The translations under genes and the position numbers were made by a program. This document shows, piece by piece, positions 10,578 to 20,072 of a DNA stretch of 61,269 bases (position 1 is its first letter; each line of letters starts with the position of its first letter). The DNA is from Deltaproteobacteria bacterium (GTDB taxonomy: Bacteria > Desulfobacterota > Syntrophia > Syntrophales > UBA2210). The notes under the pieces are model-generated. The model searched no databases. It was given only the letters and a program-made list of their open reading frames with translations, and had not been told where the DNA came from. The stretch lies in contig JAFGGB010000149.1 of assembly GCA_016930775.1 (NCBI GenBank), positions 1 to 61,269 of the forward strand. The letters run 5' to 3'.

Positions 10578-10724
10578 AAAAAACCTGTTTGAACAAACCG
10601 GTTTCTGGAAGGCGGATTCCGCGTTGCGGCAGGCACAGTTGAGGCCTTGCATCAAGCCTCTTCATAATCTCTCTTCAAGGGTTCCCGTGCTGCTGCACTC
10701 CCGCCGGTACGAGCCACGTCGACG
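10578..10724 (-). ncRNA. Candidate structured small RNA (about 147 nt), or a dapF leader
   Basis: Bounded by a promoter-like element upstream and, at its 3' end, an inverted repeat (arms AAACC/GGTTT and GTTT/AAAC around a G-A mismatch, tetraloop GTTC) that runs into six T residues. Internal self-complementary segments include GTGC-AGCA-GCAC, GAGGC...GCCTC, and a long-range GGCGG...CCGCC pairing that could close the molecule. I compared it by eye with 6S, SRP and RNase P RNA hallmarks and recognise none. It may be only the 5' leader of the dapF operon. Confidence 0.25.
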
Positions 10725-10730
10725 AGACCC

Positions 10731-10759
10731 CTTATAATACCTATGGTCCGGAAAATCAA
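10731..10759 (-). promoter_or_regulatory. Candidate sigma70 promoter upstream of dapF / candidate sRNA
   Basis: On the minus strand TTGATT (10759-10754) and TATAAG (10736-10731) are separated by exactly 17 bp. Transcription would start near 10724 and run toward the terminator-like repeat at 10578 and then dapF. Confidence 0.45.
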
Positions 10760-10841
10760 GTCTGCGACCCTCGCCTGCGAGCGTCTCGCAACATCGAGGC
10801 ATTATAGACCTCAGGTGGAAAAGCGAGCGGCCTTCCTCGGT

Positions 10842-11999
10842 TCAGTCGGCCTGTTTTCTCAGAAAGGCCGGTATCTCGAAATCGGGGTTCTCGTCATCGT
10901 TTATGACGCCCGTTTTAACAACAGGCGATGGCTCCTGCTTATCTCTTGCCCGGATGTACGCGGGTTTCCTGAGATCTTCCCGTATTTTCGTTCCCAGAAC
11001 GAATGGCGTCACCTTCGACAGCGTCTCATCGACGCCCTGCCGGGGTCCGAAACCCGTCGCAATGACCGTCACTCTCAACTCATCGCCCATGCTGTCGTCG
11101 ACAACCGTCCCGAAAATGATGTTAGCTTCCTCGTGAGCTTCGGCCTGAACCAAAGAGGAAGCTTCGTTAACCTCGAAGAGAGTCATTTCGGAGTTTCCGG
11201 AAATATTGATGAGCACTCCGCGGGCGCCCTGAATTGAATTGTCCTCCAGGAGCGGCGATGATATGGCTTTCTGTGCGGCTTCGACGGCTCTATTTTCGCC
11301 GCTGGCTATTCCCGTACCCATAAGGGCCATGCCCATTTCCCTCATTATATTCTTAACATCTGCAAAGTCGAGGTTAATGAGCCCCGGCACTATAATGAGA
11401 TCCGATATGCCTTTTACGGCGTGGAAAAGAATATCATCGGCCTTTTTGAAGGCCTCAAGAAAGGTCATGTTCCTGCCGCTCACACTGAGAAGCCGCTGGT
11501 TCGGAATGACGATAAGCGTATCGACTATTTTTTTTAACTCCTCCAGTCCCTTGTTGGCCTGCCTCTCCCTGACTCGACCTTCGAATTGAAACGGTTTCGT
11601 CACAACCGCGACGGTGAGGGCGCCGCTTTCCTTGGCTATCTCTGCAACGACGGGGGCGCCGCCTGTTCCCGTACCGCCGCCGAGGCCCGCCGTGATAAAC
11701 ACCATGTCAGCGCCTTGAATGGAGTCCTTGATAAGTCCTTGGGACTCCTCAGCCGCCCGGCGTCCCACGTCAGGATCGGCGCCGGCCCCAAGACCTTTCG
11801 TCACTTCCGGACCTAGTTGAATCTTGATGGGCGCCCTGGAGACCCTGAGGGCCTGCGCATCCGTATTGGCGGCTATGAAATCGACTCCCGAGAGATTTGA
11901 AGCAACCATCATGTTGACCGCGTTGCCGCCCCCTCCTCCAATGCCGATGACCTTCACCTTCGCCGAATTTTCCTGCAAACCCCCGATCATTTCAAACAT
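10842..11999 (-). CDS. ftsZ: Cell division GTPase FtsZ
   Basis: Tubulin-like GTPase that polymerises into the division ring. It has 385 residues. The GTP-binding loops are visible: GGGGGNAVN at 21-29 and the tubulin signature GGGTGTGG at 107-114. The T7 loop [11 protein letters not shown] is intact. After a short linker the C-terminal conserved peptide [13 protein letters not shown], the docking site for FtsA and other partners, ends the protein. GGAGGG stands 7 bases before the ATG. It is the last gene of the cluster, 16 bp after ftsA, and no strong terminator follows immediately. Confidence 0.99.
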   Translation of the reverse strand: MFEMIGGLQENSAKVKVIGIGGGGGNAVNMMVASNLSGVDFIAANTDAQALRVSRAPIKIQLGPEVTKGLGAGADPDVGRRAAEESQGLIKDSIQGADMVFITAGLGGGTGTGGAPVVAEIAKESGALTVAVVTKPFQFEGRVRERQANKGLEELKKIVDTLIVIPNQRLLSVSGRNMTFLEAFKKADDILFHAVKGISDLIIVPGLINLDFADVKNIMREMGMALMGTGIASGENRAVEAAQKAISSPLLEDNSIQGARGVLINISGNSEMTLFEVNEASSLVQAEAHEEANIIFGTVVDDSMGDELRVTVIATGFGPRQGVDETLSKVTPFVLGTKIREDLRKPAYIRARDKQEPSPVVKTGVINDDENPDFEIPAFLRKQAD

Positions 12000-12015
12000 A
12001 ATGCGACCCTCCTTT

Positions 12016-13245
12016 CTAAAATGTATCAGTAAACCAGGTTTTTACTCTGTTCGATACCCGCGTTACAAATTTTGCCTCTCCCTGTTTTTTATAGATCTTC
12101 GACGACTTGTGCTTGCTGCCGTAAAGTACAAGCCCGACGGCCGTTGCATAGAGGGGGCTGTTGATCACATCGACGATTCCACCGACGTTCGCCGGGATCC
12201 CCCGTCGTACAGGCATCTCGAAAACCTGCTCGCCGAGTTCCGTAATGCCGTCGATTATAGAGGAACCGCCGGTGAGAACTACTCCGGCCCCCAGGAGATC
12301 CTCGTAACCAGATTTTGCAATCTCCCGCTGTGCAAGTCCCAGAATCTCCTCAATACGGGGTTCTATTATCCCTCCGAGGATCTGCCGGGATATTGTGCGG
12401 GGCGCTCGGCCGCCGACGCTTGAAACCTCTATTGTCTCTTCCTGACCAATGAGGGATGTATAAGCGCATCCGTACTTGATCTTTATCTTCTCAGCTTCAA
12501 TCGCCGGAGTTCTGAGTCCGACTGCGATATCGCTCGTAACGTAATTGCCTCCCAGAGGAAGAACGGCGGCGTGCTTGATGCTTCCCTCAAAAAAAACTGC
12601 CACATCGGTGGTTCCTCCGCCGATATCGATAAGGGCTACGCCCAGTTCCTTTTCATCCTGACTCAGTACCGCATCCCCTGCTGCCAGTTGTTCCAGCACT
12701 ATATCGTTCGCATCGAGACCGACGCGGTTAATTGATTTGACGATGTTCTCCATGGAGGTAACGGCGCCCGTTACGACGTAGATTTTCGCCTCGAGGCGAA
12801 TGCCCGACATGCCGATGGGATCCTTGATGCCATCCTGATCATCGACAATGTAGTATTGAGGCAGAGCATGGATGATTTTTCGATCCAGCGGTATGGCGAT
12901 AGCCTGGGCGGCCTCCAGGGCTCGCATCACGTCGGCCTGATCGACTTCGCCGCCTTTCACCGCGACAATTCCATGGCTTTCGAGTCCCTTGATATGACTG
13001 CCGGTAATGCCGGCATAGACAGAGCGGATTTCGCAGCCCGACATTAGTTCAGCCTCTTCAACGGCGGCTTTGATTGACTCTACGGTATTGTCGATGTTAA
13101 TGACGACTCCCTTGCGCAAGCCTCGTGAAGGATTAGTGCCTATTCCAATGATATCGACACCCGAATCCGTCACTTCACCGACTATGGCGCAGGTTTTCGT
13201 CGTTCCGATATCAAGACCGACAATTATGTTTCCGCGTCGTGCCAT
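12016..13245 (-). CDS. ftsA: Cell division protein FtsA
   Basis: Actin-like ATPase that tethers FtsZ filaments to the membrane. It has 409 residues from the ATG at 13245 (AAGGTGG 8 bases upstream); the frame extends four codons further to 13257. Phosphate-1 motif GLDIGTTKT, phosphate-2 motif [11 protein letters not shown] and the adenosine motif LTGGSSII are visible. The C-terminus [11 protein letters not shown] is an amphipathic membrane-targeting helix of the FtsA type. It lies directly between ftsQ and ftsZ. Confidence 0.98.
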   Translation of the reverse strand: MARRGNIIVGLDIGTTKTCAIVGEVTDSGVDIIGIGTNPSRGLRKGVVINIDNTVESIKAAVEEAELMSGCEIRSVYAGITGSHIKGLESHGIVAVKGGEVDQADVMRALEAAQAIAIPLDRKIIHALPQYYIVDDQDGIKDPIGMSGIRLEAKIYVVTGAVTSMENIVKSINRVGLDANDIVLEQLAAGDAVLSQDEKELGVALIDIGGGTTDVAVFFEGSIKHAAVLPLGGNYVTSDIAVGLRTPAIEAEKIKIKYGCAYTSLIGQEETIEVSSVGGRAPRTISRQILGGIIEPRIEEILGLAQREIAKSGYEDLLGAGVVLTGGSSIIDGITELGEQVFEMPVRRGIPANVGGIVDVINSPLYATAVGLVLYGSKHKSSKIYKKQGEAKFVTRVSNRVKTWFTDTF

Positions 13246-13273
13246 GTTTTCGCCCACCTTGTCCGGTAGTATT

Positions 13274-14116
13274 TTACGTGCTCAATTTATCGGTTGCGCT
13301 GCCGGCGACCGGCAGGTCCCGTTGAATCACTACAGCCCGCGCTACATCGACAAGATCGATCGTGAGACAGGTTCCCGCCCGCGCCTGCCATTGAAGCTCC
13401 CTGAGAACCCGCTGAAGACGCATAAACTTCTCACTGTAATCACCAATGCCCAATCGCAGATAAAGCCGGTTATCCGTGTAGATAGTGATGCCCACCGCTT
13501 CGTCATAATGAATTTCCGAAACATCATCGCACCGTGGAAAGGCGTCGTTCTCTTCCAATGATCGAACGAGCTCGCAGGCCCTCTGCAAAGCCTCTTTGTT
13601 CAGACCATCCTTCTGCACGACTCCCGTAATAACGGGGCAATCAATGGTCTCCTTCGGGTCCCAGGTCTTAAATATCTTATTGTCCCTGTCGACGATGTGG
13701 ATGCCGTCCTTGCCCTTAATCAGCGCAAGTGGTTCGTGTTCCAAGACCTCGATGACGATCCGGTCGGGGAATTCCCTTCCCACATGAACCTCCTTGATCC
13801 AGGGATGGCGGCCGACCCTGTCTCTCAGAGCCTCGAGATCGGCAGTGAACAGAGTCCAGGAAGAATCGGGACAGGCCATCTCGCGGATTTCCGTCTCCGT
13901 TAACCTGTTCAGTCCTCTCACGACCGTATCCCGCACAGTGAAAAAGGGATGCGAGAGAATATAAGCGAAGCCGCAAACCATCAGACTGGAGAGCAGAACA
14001 GCCGCAGCCAGAACGGAGACGGCCGCAGCCGTTTCCGAGAACCATCTTCTCGATCGCCGACGGATTCTTCCTTTGCGCTTCGTTACGGTACTGGTCAGCC
14101 ATTTACCGATTTTCAT
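13274..14116 (-). CDS. ftsQ: Cell division protein FtsQ (DivIB family)
   Basis: Bitopic inner-membrane protein of the divisome. A basic cytoplasmic N-terminus (KRKGRIRRRSRRW) precedes one transmembrane helix, then a POTRA domain (HPFFTVRDTVVRGLNRLTE onward, with HPWIKEVHVGREFPD) and the FtsQ C-terminal domain. The start is uncertain: ATG codons at 14116 and 14137 and a GTG at 14149 are in frame and none has a clear ribosome site. I use 14116, which overlaps the end of murB by 14 bases. Confidence 0.93.
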   Translation of the reverse strand: MKIGKWLTSTVTKRKGRIRRRSRRWFSETAAAVSVLAAAVLLSSLMVCGFAYILSHPFFTVRDTVVRGLNRLTETEIREMACPDSSWTLFTADLEALRDRVGRHPWIKEVHVGREFPDRIVIEVLEHEPLALIKGKDGIHIVDRDNKIFKTWDPKETIDCPVITGVVQKDGLNKEALQRACELVRSLEENDAFPRCDDVSEIHYDEAVGITIYTDNRLYLRLGIGDYSEKFMRLQRVLRELQWQARAGTCLTIDLVDVARAVVIQRDLPVAGSATDKLST

Positions 14117-15071
14117 CAGCGCGCTCGCTTCCCTCATCCCTGTCGTCACGTTGGTCGGAACCTATTATCTTTACCTCGGGATCTAGGTCAATGCCGCTGG
14201 CGGCATGAACTCTCCTATGCACTTCTTCGATAAGGGAAATCACGTCCGAAGCCCGGGCGCCGCCAAGATTGACGATAAAGTTGCCATGGAGTTCAGAAAC
14301 CTTCGCTCCGCCGATCTGAAGCCCTTTCAGTCCCAGTTCGTCGATGATCCGGCCGGCGGGGCGACCGGGAGGATTCTTAAAAACGGACCCGGCGCTCCGG
14401 TACTCCAGAGGATGCCGCTGCCTCCTGAGGGCGCAGATGCTTCTCACCTGTTCGGAAGAACTCGCCCGGTCTCCCGGGGCGACTCTGAACAGGGCCTGGG
14501 CAATAATGAGACCCTCATCGATGAACAATTTGCGATAACCGAACCGAAGATCCGAACTGTCCATCATGCTGAGCCTTCCGACGCCGTCCGCCACCAGGAG
14601 GGCCGCCACGACATCTTTCATCTCCCGACCATAGGCGCCGGCGTTCATTCGGACTGCGCCGCCGACCGTCCCAGGAATGCCGGCGCAAAACTCCAGGCCT
14701 TCGAGTGAAGAAGCAAGGGCAAATTCAACAAGCCGATGAAGCGGCACGCCCGGCTCGGCGGATATGGCAGTCCTCTCATTGCCGCCCTTCAGTTCCAGCC
14801 CCGTGAGACCCCTCGTGGAGACGACGGCGCCTCGAATGCCTCCGTCCCGGACTATGACATTCGATCCGTTTCCCAGTGGAACCAACGGCGTTCCTGCTTG
14901 TGCGAGCAGCCGCAGCACCGCAGACAGTTCGTCCAGGTCCGCCGGTTCTATGAACATATCGGCAGGACCGCCCACACCCATGGAGGTATGACAGTCCATT
15001 GGCTCGTCAAGGAGGACAGGCCCGCTGATAAGTTTTCGCAGACTGTCGACTAGTGTGCGATACCTGTTCAC
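14103..15071 (-). CDS. murB: UDP-N-acetylenolpyruvoylglucosamine reductase
   Basis: FAD-dependent reductase that completes UDP-MurNAc. It has 322 residues: an FAD-binding PCMH-type domain (PLGNGSNVIVRDGG) and a MurB C-terminal domain with RSAGSVFKNP, the catalytic serine segment. The short C-terminal domain without the tyrosine loop points to the type II form. The start overlaps the murC stop as ATGA (15071/15068), implying translational coupling. The C-terminal tail (DQRDDRDEGSERADENR) is charged and probably disordered. Confidence 0.97.
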   Translation of the reverse strand: MNRYRTLVDSLRKLISGPVLLDEPMDCHTSMGVGGPADMFIEPADLDELSAVLRLLAQAGTPLVPLGNGSNVIVRDGGIRGAVVSTRGLTGLELKGGNERTAISAEPGVPLHRLVEFALASSLEGLEFCAGIPGTVGGAVRMNAGAYGREMKDVVAALLVADGVGRLSMMDSSDLRFGYRKLFIDEGLIIAQALFRVAPGDRASSSEQVRSICALRRQRHPLEYRSAGSVFKNPPGRPAGRIIDELGLKGLQIGGAKVSELHGNFIVNLGGARASDVISLIEEVHRRVHAASGIDLDPEVKIIGSDQRDDRDEGSERADENR

Positions 15072-16474
15072 GATCGGCCTCTCCGTGCAGCGAGAAATAG
15101 CTCTCCGACCTTCCAGACATTTCCCGCCCCAAGGGTGAGCACTGCATCGCCCGGTCCCACCGTACCGTTAAGGTAGTCAACAATCTCCCCAAAACCGGAA
15201 AGATAGAGAATCCTTTCGTAGCCTCTGTCCTGGATGGCCTTGCACAGGCCGATTGAATGAATGCCCTGAATCGGCTTCTCGCTGGCTGCATAAATATCTG
15301 TGACAATAGTCTCGTCGGCGGCGTCGAAGGCGTCGAGGAAATCTTCAAAGAGAGCCTTTGTCCTCGTGAACCGGTGGGGCTGGAAAACGACGATGAGTTT
15401 CCCCTCCCAAGCCTGGCGAAGAGCGCTGAGAGTGGCCTTGATTTCCGTGGGGTGATGACCGTAATCGTCTATCACGGTGATCGAATCGGCAGTGCCTTTT
15501 ATTTCGAGACGCCGGTGAACCCCCCGGTAGGAACGGATGCCTTCCCGGATCACGGAAAAATCGACGTCAAGTTCTCTCGCCACGGCAACGGCCGCCATGG
15601 AATTGTACACATTGAACAAACCGGGAACCTGAAGGGAAATGGGGCCAAGAATTTCTCCCCGGTTTCTCAGCGTATAGGAACTGCCGAACCCCTGAAAAGA
15701 AATATCGGAGGCGCTATATTCGCATTGTTCCGTCAAACCGTAGGTAATGATCCGCCTCTTTACCCTCGGCAAGATATCCCTCACGTTGGAACAGTCGCCG
15801 CAGAGCACGGCGGTTCCGTAAAAAGGAACGGAATTGACAAATTTGATAAAGGCGTCCTTGATCTCGCCGATGCCGGAATAGTAGTCAAGATGCTCCCGGT
15901 CGATATTCGTAACGACCGTTATGGTGGGGCTGAGCATCAGGAAGGAACCGTCGCTTTCATCCGCTTCCGCTACGATGACTTCACCCTTCCCGAGCCGGGC
16001 ATTGCTTCCGATGCTGTCAAGCCGGCCGCCGATAACCACAGTGGGATCGAGCCCCCCGTTTGCCAGGATCGTGGCCACCATGGATGTCGTGGTGGTCTTG
16101 CCGTGGCATCCCGAAACGGCTATGGAAAATTTCATCTTCAGGAGTTCCGCCAGCATCTCCGCCCGGGCTATTATCGGCACGCCCCTGCTTTTCGCCTCCA
16201 TCACCTCTGGATTATCCTGTGTGATGGCCGTAGAGGTCACAACCACGTCTGCGTCGCCGAGATTTGTTGAGTGATGGCCTTCATAGATCCTGGCGCCGAG
16301 CCTTGCGAGACGCTCGGTGATATCGCTGGCTGCAAGGTCGGACCCGCTGATTGCATAATCCAGATTCATGAGCACTTCCGCAATGCCGCTCATTCCGATC
16401 CCGCCAATCCCGACGAAATGGATCCGCTTGACCGTGCGCTTCATAAAATCCGTTGCTACGCCGTGATGCATCAT
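15068..16474 (-). CDS. murC: UDP-N-acetylmuramate--L-alanine ligase
   Basis: Adds the first amino acid of the stem peptide. It has 468 residues with the three Mur ligase domains: an N-terminal Rossmann region (HFVGIGGIGMSG), the central ATPase with P-loop SGCHGKTTTTS, and a C-terminal domain with DDYGHHPTEIK, the MurC-specific signature. The first ATG at 16474 overlaps the murG stop by ATGA; in-frame ATG codons at 16471 and 16444 are alternatives. GGAG lies 11 bases upstream of the first. Confidence 0.98.
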   Translation of the reverse strand: MMHHGVATDFMKRTVKRIHFVGIGGIGMSGIAEVLMNLDYAISGSDLAASDITERLARLGARIYEGHHSTNLGDADVVVTSTAITQDNPEVMEAKSRGVPIIARAEMLAELLKMKFSIAVSGCHGKTTTTSMVATILANGGLDPTVVIGGRLDSIGSNARLGKGEVIVAEADESDGSFLMLSPTITVVTNIDREHLDYYSGIGEIKDAFIKFVNSVPFYGTAVLCGDCSNVRDILPRVKRRIITYGLTEQCEYSASDISFQGFGSSYTLRNRGEILGPISLQVPGLFNVYNSMAAVAVARELDVDFSVIREGIRSYRGVHRRLEIKGTADSITVIDDYGHHPTEIKATLSALRQAWEGKLIVVFQPHRFTRTKALFEDFLDAFDAADETIVTDIYAASEKPIQGIHSIGLCKAIQDRGYERILYLSGFGEIVDYLNGTVGPGDAVLTLGAGNVWKVGELFLAARRGRS

Positions 16475-17544
16475 TGTTTTGCAAGCTCCATCAGTTCGTC
16501 AACTATCCGCCGGGTGGCGTCCCGGCGGCCCCGGCGATAGGAATGTTCCTCCATGAGCAGGCGGGTTTCCCCGTCATCTATGAGACCCATAATTGCCGCG
16601 GCCAGATCCCGCCCCGTCAAGTCCTTTTCCTCGATCATGACAGCCGCTCGATCATCGGCAAGCATTCGGGCATTAATCGCCTGATGATTGCCGGCGGCGT
16701 AGGGATAGGGGATCAAGATAGACGCTTTCCCTAGGGCTGTAATCTCCGCGATAGAAGTTGCTCCGGCCCGGCAGACAACAATATCGGCCCTGTCGTAGAC
16801 CTCTCTCATGTCATTGATGAATTCGTGAACATCCGCCGCAATCTCGGACTTTTTGTAGGCCTCCACAAGAATCTTCCTGTCCGCCGCGCCCGTCTGATGG
16901 ATAAACCGGATTGCACGTTTCCGGTCAATCATATATGGCAGGGCCTCGATGACAGTCCTGTTGATAGCCGCCGAACCCTGGCTGCCGCCGAAAACAAATA
17001 CTGTCGAGGGTTCTCTGGAGCTTTTCCGGATGGTTCGAACATTGCAAATCTCCCTGCGGACGGGATTGCCCGTCACAACAACCTTCTTTTCCTGGAACCA
17101 TCGAACCGATTCATCAAAGGAGAGGAAAACCCGGCGCGCCACATGCCCGAGAAGTCGATTAGTCAACCCCGGCGCCACATTCTGTTCCTGGATGGCTGTT
17201 GTGATTCCTGCCAGAGCGGCGGCCAGCACGACCGGACCGGCGGCATAACCGCCGACCCCAAGGACGATATCGGGCCGCAGACTTTTAAGAATTGCCAACG
17301 ATTGCATGATGCTGCCGGGAATTTTAACTGCCGCCCGCATAATCAGGAGAGGATTCTTCCCTTTCAGACCCTCCACATCTATAAAGTGAAGCGGATAACC
17401 GAGCCTGGGAATTACACGGGCTTCCATGCCTCGCCGGGTGCCCAGGAAATGAACGCTGTTCGCCTGGTTGCGGTCCCGAAATTCCTCAGCGACAGCCAGT
17501 GCCGGGAAAAGATGTCCCCCCGTGCCGCCGCCGGCGATTAGCAT
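16471..17544 (-). CDS. murG: UDP-GlcNAc transferase MurG (lipid II synthesis)
   Basis: Membrane-associated GT28 glycosyltransferase that turns lipid I into lipid II. The N-terminal glycine-rich loop LIAGGGTGGHLFP and the C-terminal donor-site motifs VFGGSQGSAAIN and VCRAGATSIAE are present. From the ATG at 17544 it has 357 residues. GGTGG lies 8 bases upstream of this ATG. A GTG at 17556 is a credible alternative start (adds VAWT). The open frame runs up to 18042, but that part only shadows ftsW. The gene ends in an ATGA overlap with murC. Confidence 0.97.
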   Translation of the reverse strand: MLIAGGGTGGHLFPALAVAEEFRDRNQANSVHFLGTRRGMEARVIPRLGYPLHFIDVEGLKGKNPLLIMRAAVKIPGSIMQSLAILKSLRPDIVLGVGGYAAGPVVLAAALAGITTAIQEQNVAPGLTNRLLGHVARRVFLSFDESVRWFQEKKVVVTGNPVRREICNVRTIRKSSREPSTVFVFGGSQGSAAINRTVIEALPYMIDRKRAIRFIHQTGAADRKILVEAYKKSEIAADVHEFINDMREVYDRADIVVCRAGATSIAEITALGKASILIPYPYAAGNHQAINARMLADDRAAVMIEEKDLTGRDLAAAIMGLIDDGETRLLMEEHSYRRGRRDATRRIVDELMELAKQ

Positions 17545-17564
17545 TGTCCATGCCACCCGTTCCG

Positions 17565-18689
17565 TCACTGACGCGCTCCCTGCCGGCGGGAAATCGAGGA
17601 CTCGGCCCGATAACCGGAAATATTGAGCAGAATTCCTACAGCGGCCATGCTTGTCACGAGTGATGAACCGCCGTAACTGACGAAGGGCAAGACAAGTCCC
17701 TTGAGGGGTATCAGCCCCATAACGCCGGCCATATTTATGAAAGCCTCCAGACCGATGACCGTAACGAGGCCAGCGGCCAGCAAAGAACCGAAGAGATCCT
17801 GAGCCCGGAAAGCGATCATGAAACCCCTGACAATGAGAACCAAGAAGAGACCGATTATTGCGCCTACGAACAGGAATCCGCCTTCCTCGGCGATGACCGA
17901 GAGAATGAAATCGGTGTGAGGTTCCGGGAGGTAATAGAGTTTCTGCATGCCGCTGCCGATACCCACGCCGAAGGGTCCGCCGGACCCGAAGGAAATGAAG
18001 GACTGAATGATCTGGAAACCAGATTTCAAGGGATCCTTCCACGGATCGAGAAAGACCTGTAGACGAGCCAGGCGGTATCCTCCGCTCATTATGAGGAAAA
18101 CGCCCACAGGAACGGTAAGGGCCGTAATGGCGAGAAGATGCGACACGCGGCAGCCGGCCAGAAAAAGCATAGCCATAAAGACTGCGGCGATGATCATGGC
18201 GGCGCCGAAATCCGGCTGCTTGAGTATCATAAAGTCACAGGCCGCAAGTATAAAGAGGGGTACGGGGAAAAAGGCCAGACGGCCGATCCGATCCTCTTTC
18301 TTCGCTATGTAATGGGCAAAAAAGAGCACGAGCCCGATCTTCACCAGTTCTGAAACCTGGAAACGCATAAAGCCGAGACTGAGCCAGCGGGTCGCCTTGC
18401 CTGCGGTGACTCCAAAACCGGGAATAAGAAGAAGCGCAAGGAGAATCGCCGAGAGGACAACTCCACCGTAGGCGAAATGCCTCCACCAGCGATAGGGAAC
18501 AAAGGTGGTCACCATCATGGCCAGGAGCCCCAGGACAACCATGATGATCTGCTTCTTGATAAAATGGAGGCTGTCGTTGTAATGATCGACCGCGATTATG
18601 GAACTGGAACTATAGATCATGACCGTACCGATGCTCACCAGTATGAGGGTCACCACTGCGAGCATTATGTCAGACCGACTGCGTTCCAT
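17565..18689 (-). CDS. ftsW: Lipid II polymerase FtsW (SEDS family)
   Basis: Polytopic SEDS glycosyltransferase that polymerises lipid II at the septum together with FtsI. It has 374 residues and about ten hydrophobic segments, with the conserved ARLQVFLDPWKDPLKSGFQ region and the C-terminal LPFVSYGGSS signature. AGGGG lies 7 bases before the ATG. The first 20 bases overlap the end of murD. Confidence 0.97.
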   Translation of the reverse strand: MERSRSDIMLAVVTLILVSIGTVMIYSSSSIIAVDHYNDSLHFIKKQIIMVVLGLLAMMVTTFVPYRWWRHFAYGGVVLSAILLALLLIPGFGVTAGKATRWLSLGFMRFQVSELVKIGLVLFFAHYIAKKEDRIGRLAFFPVPLFILAACDFMILKQPDFGAAMIIAAVFMAMLFLAGCRVSHLLAITALTVPVGVFLIMSGGYRLARLQVFLDPWKDPLKSGFQIIQSFISFGSGGPFGVGIGSGMQKLYYLPEPHTDFILSVIAEEGGFLFVGAIIGLFLVLIVRGFMIAFRAQDLFGSLLAAGLVTVIGLEAFINMAGVMGLIPLKGLVLPFVSYGGSSLVTSMAAVGILLNISGYRAESSISRRQGARQ

Positions 18690-20064
18690 GGATTGTCCCC
18701 TTCCGGTCGGCGGCTATGCGTCCGACCTCGCTTCGAAAGAAATCTCCCCGGGCCTCATAATTCGAGAATTCGTCGAAACTGGCGCATCCCGGCGACAGCA
18801 GGACCGTATCGCCCGGTTTCATGATCTCTGCGGACCTGGCCATGGCCTCCTTCAGCGTCGGATACATTTCCCGGGAAGGAAGTCCCTCGGCAGACCCAAG
18901 ACTTCTGTCGATGGCATAGCGGGCTTCACCGAAGATTACGAGCTGCTTTACTTTGGCCGCCAGGGACGCCCGGAGAACCGAGAAATCGCCGCCCTTGTCC
19001 CTGCCTCCAAGAAGAAGGATTATGGCGCCGCTGAATCGTTCCAGAGCCCGGAGCACGGCATCGACATTGGTGCCTTTCGAATCGTTGTAAAAACTCGCCC
19101 CGTCGATTTCTCCCACAAATTCGATTCGGTGCGGAGGTCCTGCGAATTGCTCAAGAACCGCCCCGATGACTTCGGGAGAACAGCCGAGGGGTCGAACAGA
19201 CAGAATGGCCGCCATGGCATTCTCGAGATTATGATTCCCCTTCAGAAAGATCTTGCCGATGGAATAACTCTCTTCATAGGGAAGCCCCGCATAGAGGAGA
19301 CGATCGTCCTGGCTGTGCATGCCCCGAAGAACAGGCCCCTTCGCGCTGAACCATTCAATCCGCCCCTTGAGCCGCCCCTCCAAGGCCTTCAAGGCCGGAT
19401 CGGACTGGTTCAGGATTGCCCGATCCTCCGGACCCTGGCAGGCAAAGATTCGTTCCTTCATCGCACGGTATTCATCGAACGATGAGTGATAATCCAGGTG
19501 GTCGGGCGTCAGGTTCAGGTGCACCGCCACCGCCGGCCGGAATGTTGCGGACCACTGGAGCTGAAAACTGCTCACTTCAATCACGAGGTACTCGTAGGCG
19601 CCGTCTGCGGCGGCGACACCGATAAGAGGATTGCCTATGTTGCCTCCAACGAAGACGTTGCGGCCGCCCCGCCGCAGCATCTCACCGATGAGCTGCGTCG
19701 TCGTCGTCTTGCCGTTTGTCCCGGTGATGGCGATGACCGGCCGTGTGAGAAAACGCGAGGCCAGTTCCAGTTCGCTCATGACGGGAATGCCCGCCGCTGA
19801 AGCCTCACGGAGAATGACGTTCCGCGGAGGCACTCCCGGCGAGGGAACGACAAGATCTATGCCTGCGAGAATGGCCGGATCATGGGGACCGGTAAGGACA
19901 GTTGCGCCCCTTTCGGCAAGGGAACTCGCCTGCACCTTCAGCTCTTCCATTCCTTTCTTCTCGGTGACAACCACCTGGGCGCCATGTCCGGCGAGAAAAC
20001 GTGCGGCAGCCAAGCCCGTTCTCGCCAGTCCGATGATCAAAACCCTCTTTCCGGAAAGATCCAT
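18670..20064 (-). CDS. murD: UDP-N-acetylmuramoylalanine--D-glutamate ligase
   Basis: Adds D-glutamate to the stem peptide. It has 464 residues with a Rossmann-like N-terminal domain (LIIGLARTGLAAARFL), the central ATPase P-loop ITGTNGKTTTTQ and a C-terminal domain with YNDSKGTNVDAV and LLLGGRDKGGDF, the MurD signatures. It follows mraY by 8 bp and overlaps ftsW by 20 bp. Confidence 0.98.
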   Translation of the reverse strand: MDLSGKRVLIIGLARTGLAAARFLAGHGAQVVVTEKKGMEELKVQASSLAERGATVLTGPHDPAILAGIDLVVPSPGVPPRNVILREASAAGIPVMSELELASRFLTRPVIAITGTNGKTTTTQLIGEMLRRGGRNVFVGGNIGNPLIGVAAADGAYEYLVIEVSSFQLQWSATFRPAVAVHLNLTPDHLDYHSSFDEYRAMKERIFACQGPEDRAILNQSDPALKALEGRLKGRIEWFSAKGPVLRGMHSQDDRLLYAGLPYEESYSIGKIFLKGNHNLENAMAAILSVRPLGCSPEVIGAVLEQFAGPPHRIEFVGEIDGASFYNDSKGTNVDAVLRALERFSGAIILLLGGRDKGGDFSVLRASLAAKVKQLVIFGEARYAIDRSLGSAEGLPSREMYPTLKEAMARSAEIMKPGDTVLLSPGCASFDEFSNYEARGDFFRSEVGRIAADRKGTIHGTQSV

Positions 20065-20072
20065 TGCTCTTA

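Larger units (their letters stand above)
10321..10841. other. 521-bp gene-free stretch between ftsZ and dapF
   Basis: I see no credible coding region on either strand. It holds a sigma70-like promoter (10731-10759, minus), a terminator-like inverted repeat (10578-10604, minus), a perfect 7-bp hairpin at 10505-10524 (ATCCTAC, six-base loop, GTAGGAT), a perfect 6-bp hairpin at 10783-10797 (TGCGAG, CGT, CTCGCA), and an isolated TATAAT on the minus strand (10455 to 10450) about 130 bp before dapF with no convincing -35 box. It probably contains the end of the ftsZ transcript, the dapF promoter and perhaps a small RNA. Confidence 0.6.

Noticed and set aside
10578-10724. 6S, SRP or lysine-riboswitch RNA
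   Set aside because: The diagnostic motifs I know for these RNAs (the SRP GGAAGCAGC apical region, the 6S central bubble, the lysine-riboswitch core) are not present, so I leave it as an unclassified candidate.
15257-16270. 337-codon open frame antisense to murC
   Set aside because: A shadow of murC with no ribosome site and no recognisable motif.
17545-18042. Long N-terminal extension of the murG frame
   Set aside because: It runs out of frame through ftsW; the MurG fold begins at LIAGGGTGG just after the ftsW stop.
18619-19485. 288-codon open frame antisense to murD and ftsW
   Set aside because: Opposite two strongly supported genes; composition is Arg/Pro/Gly-rich as expected of a shadow.
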